Source of the DNA: Rhodoferax sp.
GTDB taxonomy: Bacteria > Pseudomonadota > Gammaproteobacteria > Burkholderiales > Burkholderiaceae_C
Reading direction: 5' to 3'
NCBI RefSeq assembly: GCF_028688795.1
Contig: NZ_JAQTXM010000001.1
Location: 124,001 to 188,000, forward strand
DNA length: 64,000 nt
Shown here: positions 25,428 to 35,092 of the stretch, piece by piece
How the letters are laid out: every line of letters begins with the position of its first letter
Position numbering within the stretch: position 1 is the first letter of the stretch
Notes under the pieces: generated by a model
Told to the model about the DNA's origin: nothing
Seen by the model: the letters and a program-made list of their open reading frames with translations, nothing else
The model's database searches: none
Position numbers and translations under genes: made by a program

Positions 25428-26597
25428 TTACTTCGCCCCAGGCACCTTGCCCTCGACACCCTTCACGAAGAAGTTCAAGCCACCCAGGAACTTGTCATCT
25501 GCCACCGCATCTTTGGCCACTTGCACCTTGCCGGTGTTGTCGGTGATGGGGCCTTTCCAGATCACAAAGCTGCCATCTGCCAGGCCTTTTTTGACTTCTT
25601 CAACCTTGGCTTTGGTCTCGGCAGGCACGTCTTCTGCGATGCTCACGATGTCAATCGCACCTTCTTTCACACCCCACCATGAGTGCGCTCCGGCGCCTGC
25701 TTTCCAATTGCCTTCCAGCGCCTCTTTTGTGGCCTTGATGTAGTACGGACCCCAGTTGATCACGGCAGATGCCAGATGGGCTTTGGGACCGTAGGCAGTC
25801 ATGTCGGAATCCCATCCAAAAGCGCGTTTGCCCTTGGCTTCAGCAGTTTTCAAAACTGCTGGGGAGTCGGTGTTCTGGAACAACACGTCTGCGCCGCCGT
25901 TGATCAGGCTCGTTGCTGCTTCAGTTTCTTTCGGTGGGTCAAACCAGCCGTTCACCCACACCACTTTGGTTTTGATCTTTGGGTTGCTGGACTGCGCGCC
26001 CAGGGTGAAGGCGTTGATGTTGCGCACCACTTCAGGGATTGGCACCGAGGCCACCACACCCAGCGTATTGCTCTTGGTCATCTTGCCGGCAATCACGCCC
26101 GCCATGTAGGCACCTTCGTAGGTGCGGCTGTCGTAGGTGCGCATGTTGTCGGCCTGTTTGTAGCCGGTGGCATGTTCAAACTTGACACCAGCGTTGTCCG
26201 CCGCCACTTTGAGCATGGGTTCCATGTAGCCAAAGGTGGTGCCAAAAATCAGCTTGTTGCCTTGGCCAGCCATGTCGCGCAGCACGCGCTCGGCGTCCGC
26301 TGACTCAGGCACATTTTCTACAAAAGACGTTTGGATTTTTTCGCCAAATTCTTTTTCAAGCGCTTTACGGCCGTTGTCATGGGCAAATGTCCAACCGCCA
26401 TCACCCACCGGGCCGACATAGGCAAAGGCAATTTTCAAGGGCTCAGGTTTGGGTGCAGGTGCAGGCGCAGAGGCCACCGGGGCTGGCGCAGGTGCAGGTA
26501 CGGGCTCTTCTTTTTTACCGCAGCCCACCAGCGCAGCGGAGGCCACGGCGGTGAGGGCTGCCACTTTAAGCAGTGAGCGTTTTTGCAAGTCAGTCAT
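25428..26597 (-). CDS. BMP-family ABC transporter substrate-binding lipoprotein (purine nucleoside type)
   Basis: 389 residues. The N-terminus has a twin-positive start and lipobox ending SAALVGC (Cys26), then a Pro/Ala linker (PVPAPAPAPVASAPAPAPKP). The mature part begins LKIAFAYVGPVGDGGWTFAH, a BMP/PnrA hallmark, with GWDSDMTAYGPKAHLASAVI later. BMP proteins bind nucleosides or related purines. It is the last gene of the operon and follows its ATPase and two permeases, unlike many operons in which the binding protein is first. A xanthine dehydrogenase operon lies divergently upstream, which supports a purine ligand. Confidence 0.88.
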   Translation of the reverse strand: MTDLQKRSLLKVAALTAVASAALVGCGKKEEPVPAPAPAPVASAPAPAPKPEPLKIAFAYVGPVGDGGWTFAHDNGRKALEKEFGEKIQTSFVENVPESADAERVLRDMAGQGNKLIFGTTFGYMEPMLKVAADNAGVKFEHATGYKQADNMRTYDSRTYEGAYMAGVIAGKMTKSNTLGVVASVPIPEVVRNINAFTLGAQSSNPKIKTKVVWVNGWFDPPKETEAATSLINGGADVLFQNTDSPAVLKTAEAKGKRAFGWDSDMTAYGPKAHLASAVINWGPYYIKATKEALEGNWKAGAGAHSWWGVKEGAIDIVSIAEDVPAETKAKVEEVKKGLADGSFVIWKGPITDNTGKVQVAKDAVADDKFLGGLNFFVKGVEGKVPGAK

Positions 26598-26662
26598 AAG
26601 TCAATTCCTTCACAAGGGATGGGTTGGACAACGGGAAAAATCGAATGATAAGCCTGAACAAA

Positions 26663-27583
26663 TCAGGCACCTGGGTAAAACGGTTTACCAAGGCTGGTGG
26701 GCATGTTGATGCGAATCCACTGCGGGTTGCGCGAGATCAACGCCAGCACCACAATGGTGGCCACATAGGGCAGCATCGACAAAAACTGAGCCGGCACATC
26801 CACACCAACGCCCTGCAAATGAAACTGCAGCATGGTGACACCGCCAAACAAATAAGCCCCCAACAGCACCCGCGCGGGTCGCCAGGTGGCAAAGGTCGTC
26901 AAGGCAAGCGCAATCCATCCCTTGCCCGCCACCATGCCCTCCACCCACAGCGGCGTGTAAATGACTGACAGGTAAGCCCCAGCCAGGCCACACAGCGCGC
27001 CACCCGCCACCACCGCCAGCAGCCGGATACGACGCACCGGATAGCCCAGCGCGTGGGCAGACTCGGGGCTTTCACCCACGCTGCGCATCACCAGACCGCT
27101 GCGCGTGCGGTACATGAACCAGATCAGTGCCAGCGCCAGCAGCACCGTCAGATAAACCAGCGGGTGATGCCGAAACAGTGCCGGACCAAACCAGGGAATG
27201 TCCGACAAATAGGGCACGGCGAAGCTGCTGCGCTCAGGAATTTTGGCCTGCACAAAACTGGTGCCAACAAAGGCCGAAAAACCCGTGCCAAACAGGGTAA
27301 GTGCCAAGCCGGTGGCGTACTGGTTGGTGTTGAGCCAGATCACCAGCACACCAAAAATTGCCGCCAGCAACGCGCCCACACCCATACCGGCGGCAAACCC
27401 CAGCCAGTCATTGCCGGTGCTGACCACGGTGGCAAAACCGGCAATGGCTGCGCACAGCATCATGCCCTCGGCGCCCAGATTGACAATGCCCACCTTCTCG
27501 TTGATCAGCAAGCCCAGCGAGGCAATGGCCAACACCGTACCCGCGTTCAGCGTGGCGGCCAGCAGCAGTGCATAAGATTCCAT
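26663..27583 (-). CDS. ABC transporter permease, nucleoside importer subunit 2
   Basis: 306 residues from ATG 27583, which overlaps the TGA of the upstream permease (TGATG); the frame is open 24 bases further up. The start MESYALLLAATLNAGTVLAI and LLINEKVGIVNLGAEGMMLC are typical of the NupQ/YufQ-type permease, as are TRSGLVMRSVGESPESAHAL and LSVIYTPLWVEGMVAGKGWI. It forms half of the inner-membrane channel for BMP-type nucleoside importers. Confidence 0.88.
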   Translation of the reverse strand: MESYALLLAATLNAGTVLAIASLGLLINEKVGIVNLGAEGMMLCAAIAGFATVVSTGNDWLGFAAGMGVGALLAAIFGVLVIWLNTNQYATGLALTLFGTGFSAFVGTSFVQAKIPERSSFAVPYLSDIPWFGPALFRHHPLVYLTVLLALALIWFMYRTRSGLVMRSVGESPESAHALGYPVRRIRLLAVVAGGALCGLAGAYLSVIYTPLWVEGMVAGKGWIALALTTFATWRPARVLLGAYLFGGVTMLQFHLQGVGVDVPAQFLSMLPYVATIVVLALISRNPQWIRINMPTSLGKPFYPGA

Positions 27584-28650
27584 CAGCGCCCTCCCCTCGA
27601 CTGCCACTTCAGGCGGTAATTAACCAGCGTGTCACAGGCCAGCAGGCTGAACAACAACAACCCCTGAAACACCCCGGTGAGTGACTTGGTGAGCCCCAGT
27701 CGTGATTGCGCCATCTCGCCGCCAATGTAAAACATGCTCATCAAAATGGCTGAAAACACCATGCCCACCGGGTGCAAGCGGCCGACAAACGCCACGATGA
27801 TGGCGGCAAAGCCGTAACCCGCAGGCACATAGGGTGTGAGTTGGCCAATGGGCCCGGCCACCTCAAGCGCACCGGCCAGGCCCGCTGCGCCGCCCGAGAT
27901 CAGCAACGCCGTCCACAGCGCCTTGCGCGATGAAAACCCGGCATAACGCGCCGCCGCAGGTGCCAGCCCGCCCACCTGCAAGGCAAAACCGGCGCGTGTG
28001 CGAAACAAAAACACCCACAAGCCCGCCACACTGACCAGCGCCAGCAGCGCGCCAATGCTCACGCGGGAGCCGTCAAACAGGCGGGGAATACGCGTGGCTG
28101 CCTCAAAGGTTTTGGTTTGCGGAAAGTTGAACCCACCTGGGTCTTTCCATGGGCCACCCACCAAGTAACTCAGCACCTGCACTGCCACATACACCAGCAT
28201 CAGGCTCACCAAAATCTCGTTGGCATGAAAACGGTCACGCAGCAGCGCTGTCAGGCTGGCCCACAACATGCCGCCCAACACGCCCGCTAAAAGAATGGGC
28301 AGCACAATCCAGCGGCTACCGCCCGGGTCAGCCAGCAGCGCCACGCCGCCGGCAAAGATGGCGCCAATGATGTACTGCCCCTCGGCCCCGATGTTCCATA
28401 CGTTCGACCTGAAACACACCGCCAGCCCCAGCGCAATGATCAGCAGCGGCGTCGCCTTGACCATCAGTTCACCCAGGGCGTAAGCGTTGTGAATGGGTTG
28501 CCAGAAAAACATCTCCAGGCCTTTGAGCGGGTCTTTGCCCAGGGCGGTGAACATCAGCGCACCAATCAGCACAGTGATCAGCAGCGCCAGCAGCGGCGAG
28601 CCATAGGTCCAGGTTTTCGACGGCTCAGGGCGAGCTTCAAGCTTGAGCAT
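27583..28650 (-). CDS. ABC transporter permease, nucleoside importer subunit 1
   Basis: 355 residues from ATG 28650 (MLKLEARPEPSKTW); 14 bp overlap the ATPase gene. Hydrophobic throughout, with PLLIIALGLAVCFRSNVWNI, GAEGQYIIGAIFAGGVALLA and the cytoplasmic loop ARYAGFSSRKALWTALLISG, as in NupP/YufP-type permeases. It pairs with the following permease. Confidence 0.88.
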   Translation of the reverse strand: MLKLEARPEPSKTWTYGSPLLALLITVLIGALMFTALGKDPLKGLEMFFWQPIHNAYALGELMVKATPLLIIALGLAVCFRSNVWNIGAEGQYIIGAIFAGGVALLADPGGSRWIVLPILLAGVLGGMLWASLTALLRDRFHANEILVSLMLVYVAVQVLSYLVGGPWKDPGGFNFPQTKTFEAATRIPRLFDGSRVSIGALLALVSVAGLWVFLFRTRAGFALQVGGLAPAAARYAGFSSRKALWTALLISGGAAGLAGALEVAGPIGQLTPYVPAGYGFAAIIVAFVGRLHPVGMVFSAILMSMFYIGGEMAQSRLGLTKSLTGVFQGLLLFSLLACDTLVNYRLKWQSRGGR

Positions 28651-30232
28651 GCTGACCCCCTGCCTGAACGACCACACCGACCGGACCAGCGCTTTCAAGC
28701 TCAGCCAGATGCTGCTGCACATCGTCGTCCCACAGGCCGCTCATCCACTCGCCTATTTGCGCGATGGTGGCCTCTGCGATTGGCACCGAGGGCGACAGCT
28801 GGCCACGGGAGATCACGTGCAGGCGGTCACACACTTCAAACAACTCGTCAAGCTCTTCACTGACCACCAGCACCGCACAGCCGGCATCACGCAGGGCCAA
28901 AATCTCACCACGAATTTGCGCTGCGGCGCCCACATCGACACCCCAGGTGGGCTGCGACACGATGAACAGCTTGGGATTGGCATCCATCTCGCGACCGACA
29001 ATGAATTTTTGCAAATTGCCACCCGACAGTGACCGGGCCAAGGAACGCGGGCCACCCGCCTTGACCTTGAAACGATCAATGATGTTGGCGGCCTGCTGCT
29101 CAAGCTGTTTGACGCGAATCCAGCCGCCGCCCCACTTTGGCCAGGCAATGGCTTCATGGCGCGTCAACAACAGGTTGTGCGCCAGACTGAGCGTGGGCAC
29201 CGCCCCACGCCCCAGGCGCTCCTCGGGCACAAAATGCAGGCCAAGTTTGCGCCGCTGCCCCGGGTGCAGGCCGGACACGTCCACCTCACTCATGCGAATC
29301 GCGCCCGGTTTGGCGCGTACGTCTTCGCCAGACAGGGCACACAACAGTTCTTTTTGCCCGTTGCCAGACACCCCGGCAATGCCCACCACCTCACCGGCGT
29401 GCACCTGCAGGCTGATGCCTTCAATGTCCACGCCAAACTGGTCTTCACGCGGCAAAATCAGGTTTTGCAGCGTCAACACAGGCGCACCCGGCGTTTGCGC
29501 ACGGTGCGTCAACTGCGGCGGCTCGGCCCCGATCATCAGCTTGGACAGGGACGCATTGCTCTCCTGCGACGGGTCACACACACCCGTCACGCGGCCCCCG
29601 CGCAACACGGTGCAGGCGTTGCAAAGCTCGCGGATTTCATGCAGCTTGTGGCTGATGTACAAAATGCTGCAACCCTCAGAGGCGAGTTTTTTCAGCACCA
29701 CGAAGAGTTTGTCAACCGCTTGCGGCGTCAGCACCGAAGTGGGTTCATCCAGAATCAACAGCTGCGGGTTGGTCAGCAGGGCGCGGATGATTTCCACCCG
29801 CTGCATCTCGCCCACGCTCAAGGTGTGCACCGGGCGCAGCGGGTCAATGTCAAGACCGTATTCGGTGGCCTTGGCCACAATGCTCTCGGTGACTTGTTGC
29901 AGGCTCAAACTTTTGTTCAGGCCCAGCCACACGTTCTCAGCCACGGTGATGGTGTCAAACAGGCTGAAATGCTGAAACACCATGCTGATGCCTAATGCGC
30001 GCGCCTCTTGCGGGTTCTTGATGTGCACCACCTGCCCGTTGAACAGCACCGTGCCCTCGTCAGGCTTAACCGAGCCGTAGATGATTTTCATCAGCGTGGA
30101 TTTGCCCGCACCGTTTTCGCCCAATACTGCATGGGTTTCCCCCGGCATGACGGTCAACGACACCTCGCTGTTGGCGACCACGCTGGGGTAACGCTTGGTG
30201 ATGCGGTTAAGTTGGAGGCGGGGCGTGGGCAT
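28637..30232 (-). CDS. ABC transporter ATP-binding protein, tandem domains (nucleoside importer)
   Basis: 531 residues from ATG 30232. Two nucleotide-binding domains: the first has GENGAGKST, the signature-like LSVGEMQRVEIIRAL and LLILDEPTSVLTP; the second has the degenerate P-loop AGVSGNGQKEL, LSGGNLQKFIVGREM and LFIVSQPTWGVDVGAA. This is the pattern of sugar/nucleoside importers of the RbsA and NupO/YufO type, where only one site is fully canonical. It is the first gene of the importer operon, divergent from xdhA across about 306 bp. Confidence 0.9.
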   Translation of the reverse strand: MPTPRLQLNRITKRYPSVVANSEVSLTVMPGETHAVLGENGAGKSTLMKIIYGSVKPDEGTVLFNGQVVHIKNPQEARALGISMVFQHFSLFDTITVAENVWLGLNKSLSLQQVTESIVAKATEYGLDIDPLRPVHTLSVGEMQRVEIIRALLTNPQLLILDEPTSVLTPQAVDKLFVVLKKLASEGCSILYISHKLHEIRELCNACTVLRGGRVTGVCDPSQESNASLSKLMIGAEPPQLTHRAQTPGAPVLTLQNLILPREDQFGVDIEGISLQVHAGEVVGIAGVSGNGQKELLCALSGEDVRAKPGAIRMSEVDVSGLHPGQRRKLGLHFVPEERLGRGAVPTLSLAHNLLLTRHEAIAWPKWGGGWIRVKQLEQQAANIIDRFKVKAGGPRSLARSLSGGNLQKFIVGREMDANPKLFIVSQPTWGVDVGAAAQIRGEILALRDAGCAVLVVSEELDELFEVCDRLHVISRGQLSPSVPIAEATIAQIGEWMSGLWDDDVQQHLAELESAGPVGVVVQAGGQHAQA

Positions 30233-30538
30233 GGGCGACGAAGGGTTCAATGTGTGTGTCGTATTTTGACTGGCAAAACGTCTTAAAAATGCCGGACTTG
30301 TATGAAAGGGTGAGTGACTGTCTTAGGGTTTGCGAGCAGACGCAAGTCACCGAAACGGTGAGCAAGATCAATGCCAGGCTCTATTTGACAAACAACAGGC
30401 GCGACATTTGCTTGCCCGCAAGCTGACCAAACGTGCCGGGTGCCGCACGCTCCCCCGTCATCCAGGATTTGTCCTATGCTTGTGCCCATGCCTTGTTTCG
30501 TCCACAAAAGTGCTTCTGATTTTTAACACCTACCGACC

Positions 30539-32020
30539 ATGACCAACCCATTGCTTGAATTTTTCTGGCGGGGCGACCTCGTCGCGCTGCCCAACATTGC
30601 CCCGACGCGAACGCTGTTGCAGTTGCTACGCGAAGACCTGAACCACAGCGCCACAAAAGAGGGCTGTAACGAAGGCGACTGCGGTGCCTGCACCGTGGTG
30701 CTGGGCGAGGCACAAGATGACCACATCAGCTTCAGCGCTGTCAACAGCTGCATTCGCCTGGCGCATTCAATTCATGGCATGGCGCTTTGGACTGCCGCCG
30801 ACCTGGCCGCCCCGGACGGCACACCGCACCCGGTACAACTTGCCCTGCACCAGTGCCACGCCAGCCAGTGCGGCTTTTGTACGCCCGGTTTTGCCATGAG
30901 CCTGTTTGGCGTGTACCAAAACCAGGTACTCAAAGACACACCCGTCACGCGCACGCTGGCACAAGAGGCGCTGTCCGGCAACCTGTGCCGCTGCACCGGC
31001 TACCGACCCATTCTGGACGCGGCACAACACATGGCAGAACTGCCCCGCGTTCAGGTGAACGACACTGATCTGCTATCTAAATTGCAGCTGCTTGCACATA
31101 ATAAACAAGGGCTAGAGCCTGATTTTTCATATATTTCCCCAAGCAGCTTAAGCGAGCTGCTGGCGGCGCGCGTGGCACATCCTGGTGCGCAGATCGTGGC
31201 GGGCTGCACCGATGTGGGCTTGTGGGTCAACAAGTTGCACATGGACTTTGCGCAGGTACTGGACGTGACCCGCGTGGCCGAGCTCAAGACCATCGAGGTG
31301 AATGACAGCCACACCCTGATTGGTGCAGCCGTCAACTTGACTGATGCCTTTGCCGCACTGGAGGCAGACCGGCTGCAACTGCACAGCTTTTTCAGTCGCT
31401 TTGCCGGCCTGCCGGTGCGCAACTCGGGCACACTGGGCGGCAACATAGCCAACGGCTCGCCGATTGGCGACAGCATGCCGCTGCTGATTGCCTTGCGCGC
31501 CAGCGTGGTGCTGATGAGTGTGCGCGGCGCGCGTGAGTTGCCACTGGAAAACCTCTACACCGGCTACCGAAAAAATATCATGGCGGCAGACGAGGTGCTG
31601 GCTTTTGTGCATGTGCCGCGGCCCCAAACCGATGAACTGCTGCGGGTCTACAAAGTGTCCAAGCGTTTTGAAGGCGACATCTCTGCCGTTTGTTTGGCCG
31701 TCAACTTGCAGTTACGAGACGGCCAGGTCATCGCAGCTTCTCTGGGCACAGGCGGTGTTGCGGCCACGCCGGTGCGAGCTGTGCAAACCGAGGCAACCCT
31801 GTGTGGCCAACCCTGGACACAGGCCACTGTGTTGCAAGCCACCAGCACTTTGCGCAGTGAATTTCAACCCATTTCAGACATGCGTGCCAGCGCCGCTTAC
31901 CGGTTGGAAGTGCTGGGCAATTTGCTGCAGCGTTTTTGGCTGGAAAGCCAGGGACAGCACAACGTCAGCCTGGAATCGGTCAACTTGGCAACCTTCAACA
32001 CCGAAGGGAAAAACGCATGA
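30539..32020 (+). CDS. xdhA: Xanthine dehydrogenase small subunit (FeS and FAD domains)
   Basis: 493 residues. The plant-type [2Fe-2S] cluster uses C43, C48, C51 (EGCNEGDCGAC) and C71; the second cluster uses C111, C114, C150 and C152 (QCGFC, GNLCRC). The FAD domain starts around 200 (AQIVAGCTDVGLWVNKL) with NSGTLGGNIANGSPIGDSMP. It passes electrons from the molybdenum subunit to NAD. The linker at residues of about 178-198 (LQLLAHNKQGLEPDFSYI) is encoded by DNA resembling the dispersed repeat. The last bases overlap the xdhB start (ATGA). Confidence 0.93.
   Translation: MTNPLLEFFWRGDLVALPNIAPTRTLLQLLREDLNHSATKEGCNEGDCGACTVVLGEAQDDHISFSAVNSCIRLAHSIHGMALWTAADLAAPDGTPHPVQLALHQCHASQCGFCTPGFAMSLFGVYQNQVLKDTPVTRTLAQEALSGNLCRCTGYRPILDAAQHMAELPRVQVNDTDLLSKLQLLAHNKQGLEPDFSYISPSSLSELLAARVAHPGAQIVAGCTDVGLWVNKLHMDFAQVLDVTRVAELKTIEVNDSHTLIGAAVNLTDAFAALEADRLQLHSFFSRFAGLPVRNSGTLGGNIANGSPIGDSMPLLIALRASVVLMSVRGARELPLENLYTGYRKNIMAADEVLAFVHVPRPQTDELLRVYKVSKRFEGDISAVCLAVNLQLRDGQVIAASLGTGGVAATPVRAVQTEATLCGQPWTQATVLQATSTLRSEFQPISDMRASAAYRLEVLGNLLQRFWLESQGQHNVSLESVNLATFNTEGKNA
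31072..31133 (+). repeat. Dispersed repeat copy inside xdhA
   Basis: TTGCAGCTGCTTGCACATAA, then CAAGGGCTAGAGCCTGATTT matches the ATAGCTGCTTGCGC ... AAGGGCTAGAGGCC pattern with few changes. It is in frame and falls exactly in the flexible linker between the iron-sulfur and FAD domains. Confidence 0.6.
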
Positions 32021-34347
32021 ACACCCAGACCACGTTGGCCACACGCCTTGACAACCGCCCAGCCAGCGGTCAGTCTCACCCGCACGAAAGCGCTGCCGCC
32101 CAGATTGCCGGTGCCGCCACTTACATCGACGACATCGCGGAAGTGCGCGGCACGCTGTATGCGGCGCCGATCCTTTCCAAAGTGGCACATGGCAAGTTGC
32201 TGGGGGTGGACACGCAAGCGGCGCTCGCCCTGCCCGGCGTGCACGCAGTGTTGCTGGCCGAAGACGTGCCAGGCCACAAAATGCTGGCGGCCTTTGCCGG
32301 GGACGAGCCGGTGTTTGCCACCGATACCGTGCAGCATGTGGGCCAGGTCATTGGCCTCGTGGTGGCCAGCAGCATGATGCTGGCCCGCCAGGCGGCCCGC
32401 AAAGTGCTGCCGCACATCGAGCCGCTGCCCGCTGTGCTGGATGTGCGCGAGGCCCTCAAGGTACAAAATTTTGTGCTGCCACCAGTGACGGTGCGCCGGG
32501 GCAATGCGGCGCAAGCCCTGGCAAGCGCACCGCACACCCTGCAAGGTACGCTGGAAGTGGGCGGTCAGGAACACTTCTACCTCGAAGGCCAGGTGGCTTA
32601 CGCGTTGCCGCAAGAGCAAAACCAGTGGCTGATTCACAGCAGCACGCAGCACCCCGGCGAGGTGCAACACTGGGTGGCGCATGCGCTCGGGCTGGACAAC
32701 CACGCCGTGCGGGTCGAATGTCGGCGCATGGGTGGTGGTTTTGGTGGCAAAGAAACTCAAGCTGGGCATCTGGCTGTGTGGGCTGCCGTGGCCGCACACA
32801 AGCTTAAAAGGCCGGTCAAACTTCGACTGGATCGGGACGACGATTTTCTGGTCACTGGCAAGCGTCACCCGTTTACTTATGACTACACCGTGGGGTTTGA
32901 TGACACCGGCAGGTTGTGCGGCCTGCAACTGCAAATGTTGGTGGCCTGCGGCTTCAGCGCCGATTTGTCGGGCCCGGTGGCCGACCGCGCCATTTTTCAC
33001 GCTGACAACGCCTATTTTCTGGAAGACGTAGACATCACCTCCTACCGCTGCAAGCTCAACACCCAAAGCCACACCGCGTTTCGTGGCTTTGGCGGGCCGC
33101 AGGGCATGATCGTCACCGAGGCCATTCTGGGCGACATCGCGCGGCACCTGGGGCTTGACCCACTGGCCGTGAGGCTGCGCAATTTGTACAGTGATGAAGT
33201 GGTTGGTAACGGCTCCAGCCGCAACACCACCCACTACGGCATGCAGGTGGAGGGCAACATCCTGCAACCTTTGCTCTCAAAACTAGAGCTGTCGGCGCAA
33301 TACCAGGAACGGCGTGAGGCGATTTTTTCTTGGAATAAAAGCCAGCCAGTGGTCAAGCGCGGCTTGGCCATCACCCCTGTCAAATTTGGCATCAGCTTCA
33401 CCGCCACGCTGTTCAACCAGGCGGGGGCCTTGGTGCATGTGTACCTGGACGGCAGCGTCATGGTGAACCACGGAGGCACCGAGATGGGGCAAGGCCTGCA
33501 CACCAAAGTGGCACAAATTGTGGCCGATGAATTGGGTGTGCCCTTGCACCGGGTGCTGTCCAGCGCCAGCGACACCAGCAAAATCCCCAACGCCTCAGCC
33601 ACCGCTGCATCGGCCGGCACCGACCTGAATGGCCGTGCAGCCCAGTTTGCGGCGCGCCATGTGCGCGACAACCTGGCGGCGTTTGTCTGCGGACTCGACG
33701 GCGTGGGCGCTGGCGCAGTGCAATTTGCAGGCGGCCAGGTCACCACACCCAAAGCCACGCGCAATTTCGAGGCCGTGGTGGCACTGGCCTACGCCAACCG
33801 CATCCAGCTCTGGAGCGACGGTTTTTATCGCACACCCAAAATCCACTATGACAAAACCACGCTCACCGGGCGACCTTTTTACTACTTTGCTTATGGTGCC
33901 GCGTGTACCGAGGTAGCCATTGATACCCTCACTGGCGAGAGCCGGGTGCTCAAAGTAGACATCTTGCACGACGTGGGCCACTCCATCAATCCGGCCATTG
34001 ACGTCGGCCAAATCGAAGGTGGTTTTGTGCAAGGTATGGGCTGGCTCACCACCGAAGAACTGGTATGGACCAACCAAGGCCTGCTGGCCACCCACGCCCC
34101 CAGCACCTACAAGATTCCCACCGCAGGTGATGTGCCGGCGCATTTCAAGGTCGATTTATGGCAGCAGCCCAACACCGAGGACAACGTGTTCGGCTCAAAA
34201 GCCGTTGGTGAGCCGCCCTTCATGCTGGCCATCAGCGTGTTTGAAGCCTTGCGCGATGCGGTGGCGCAAGCTCGGGGGGATGACAAAGCGGTGTCGTTGA
34301 ATGCACCCGCCACGGCAGAGCGGGTGTTATGGGCACTTAAGAAATGA
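32017..34347 (+). CDS. xdhB: Xanthine dehydrogenase molybdenum-binding subunit
   Basis: 776 residues from ATG 32017. It shows the Mo-site motifs GGGFGGKETQ, FRGFGGPQGM (with the substrate-orienting arginine), GGTEMGQGLHTKVAQI and, near the C-terminus, the catalytic glutamate in SKAVGEPPFMLAISV. It oxidises hypoxanthine to xanthine and xanthine to urate in the cytoplasm as an (AB)2 enzyme. The molybdenum sulfurtransferase/chaperone xdhC, which often follows, is not here; the next gene is a Crp/Fnr regulator on the other strand. Confidence 0.93.
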   Translation: MNTQTTLATRLDNRPASGQSHPHESAAAQIAGAATYIDDIAEVRGTLYAAPILSKVAHGKLLGVDTQAALALPGVHAVLLAEDVPGHKMLAAFAGDEPVFATDTVQHVGQVIGLVVASSMMLARQAARKVLPHIEPLPAVLDVREALKVQNFVLPPVTVRRGNAAQALASAPHTLQGTLEVGGQEHFYLEGQVAYALPQEQNQWLIHSSTQHPGEVQHWVAHALGLDNHAVRVECRRMGGGFGGKETQAGHLAVWAAVAAHKLKRPVKLRLDRDDDFLVTGKRHPFTYDYTVGFDDTGRLCGLQLQMLVACGFSADLSGPVADRAIFHADNAYFLEDVDITSYRCKLNTQSHTAFRGFGGPQGMIVTEAILGDIARHLGLDPLAVRLRNLYSDEVVGNGSSRNTTHYGMQVEGNILQPLLSKLELSAQYQERREAIFSWNKSQPVVKRGLAITPVKFGISFTATLFNQAGALVHVYLDGSVMVNHGGTEMGQGLHTKVAQIVADELGVPLHRVLSSASDTSKIPNASATAASAGTDLNGRAAQFAARHVRDNLAAFVCGLDGVGAGAVQFAGGQVTTPKATRNFEAVVALAYANRIQLWSDGFYRTPKIHYDKTTLTGRPFYYFAYGAACTEVAIDTLTGESRVLKVDILHDVGHSINPAIDVGQIEGGFVQGMGWLTTEELVWTNQGLLATHAPSTYKIPTAGDVPAHFKVDLWQQPNTEDNVFGSKAVGEPPFMLAISVFEALRDAVAQARGDDKAVSLNAPATAERVLWALKK

Positions 34348-34419
34348 ACGACCGTTAAAGGCTGCCTTACCGGACCCGATAAGCCTGCCCCGAACGACGA
34401 TCTGCAGGCATCCCGAGGC

Positions 34420-35043
34420 TTAAACGCCAGCCAGCGAGCGCAGCGCGTTGGGGTTCACCAGATTAAGCACTCGGCCCGTGCCGCTGATCAGGCTCTGCTC
34501 GCGCAAGTGGCGCAGCACCCGTGAAAACGTCTCAGGGGCAATGCCAAGTTGGGCCGCAATGCTGCGTTTTCGCTGCTGCAACTCAACCGCCATCACACCA
34601 TGGTCGCTGGCGCGCGCATGGCTCAGCAGCCACTCGGCACAGCGCGCCTCAGCGTCTTTGGCCAGGCGGCTCACGGCAAATTCGGTTTGCCGGCGATGCG
34701 CCATCGCAACATCGGCCAGCACGGCCTGGGCCGATTCAGGCATGTCGGCCATGCCTTTGCGAAAGTCTTCAATGCTGACTTGGCGCAACTGCACCGACGA
34801 ATCAGCCACAGCGTCTACCAGATGCGGCAAACCCAACACAACCGAGCTGGCATCGAGCCAGCAAGGACCTTCAAGCACGCCAATTTGATGCTCCAGCACC
34901 TCACCCTCAAGCACGCCCAAAGCCACGCGGCCGGATTCGATGAAACCGACCCACGGCGCGTCTACCCCGCGTTGCAACAAAATTTGCCCGCGAGAAACAC
35001 ATTGGGATTGGGCGCTGGGGTCAATGGTGTTGATGGAGAACAT
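34420..35043 (-). CDS. Crp/Fnr-family transcriptional regulator
   Basis: 207 residues from ATG 35043; a GTG at 35067 is an alternative. The N-terminal cyclic-nucleotide-like barrel includes ILLQRGVDAPWVGFIESGRV. The helix-turn-helix is RKRSIAAQLGIAPETFSRVL, near residues 165-184, with the Crp-family E and SR contacts. There is no obvious set of four Fnr-type cysteines near the N-terminus, so oxygen sensing through an iron-sulfur cluster is not supported. An FNR-like palindrome sits 36-49 bp upstream of the start. Confidence 0.85.
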   Translation of the reverse strand: MFSINTIDPSAQSQCVSRGQILLQRGVDAPWVGFIESGRVALGVLEGEVLEHQIGVLEGPCWLDASSVVLGLPHLVDAVADSSVQLRQVSIEDFRKGMADMPESAQAVLADVAMAHRRQTEFAVSRLAKDAEARCAEWLLSHARASDHGVMAVELQQRKRSIAAQLGIAPETFSRVLRHLREQSLISGTGRVLNLVNPNALRSLAGV

Positions 35044-35078
35044 GCGCTCTACTGTGCCGCCCCGCACCAGCCAAGACC

Positions 35079-35092
35079 TTGAGCAATGTCAA
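35079..35092. promoter_or_regulatory. FNR-like palindromic site upstream of the crp/fnr-type gene
   Basis: TTGAGCAATGTCAA follows TTGA-N6-TCAA, close to the FNR/DNR consensus TTGAT-N4-ATCAA with two changes. Its place just ahead of a Crp/Fnr regulator suggests autoregulation or control by a related factor. Confidence 0.45.

Noticed and set aside
30251..30538. Defined promoter between the nucleoside importer and xdhA
   Set aside because: TTTGACAAAC near 30384 resembles a -35 box, but no convincing -10 box at proper spacing was found for either direction.
31897..33267. Long minus-strand ORF of 456 codons
   Set aside because: It is antisense to xdhAB, with no recognisable domain and His-rich shadow composition.
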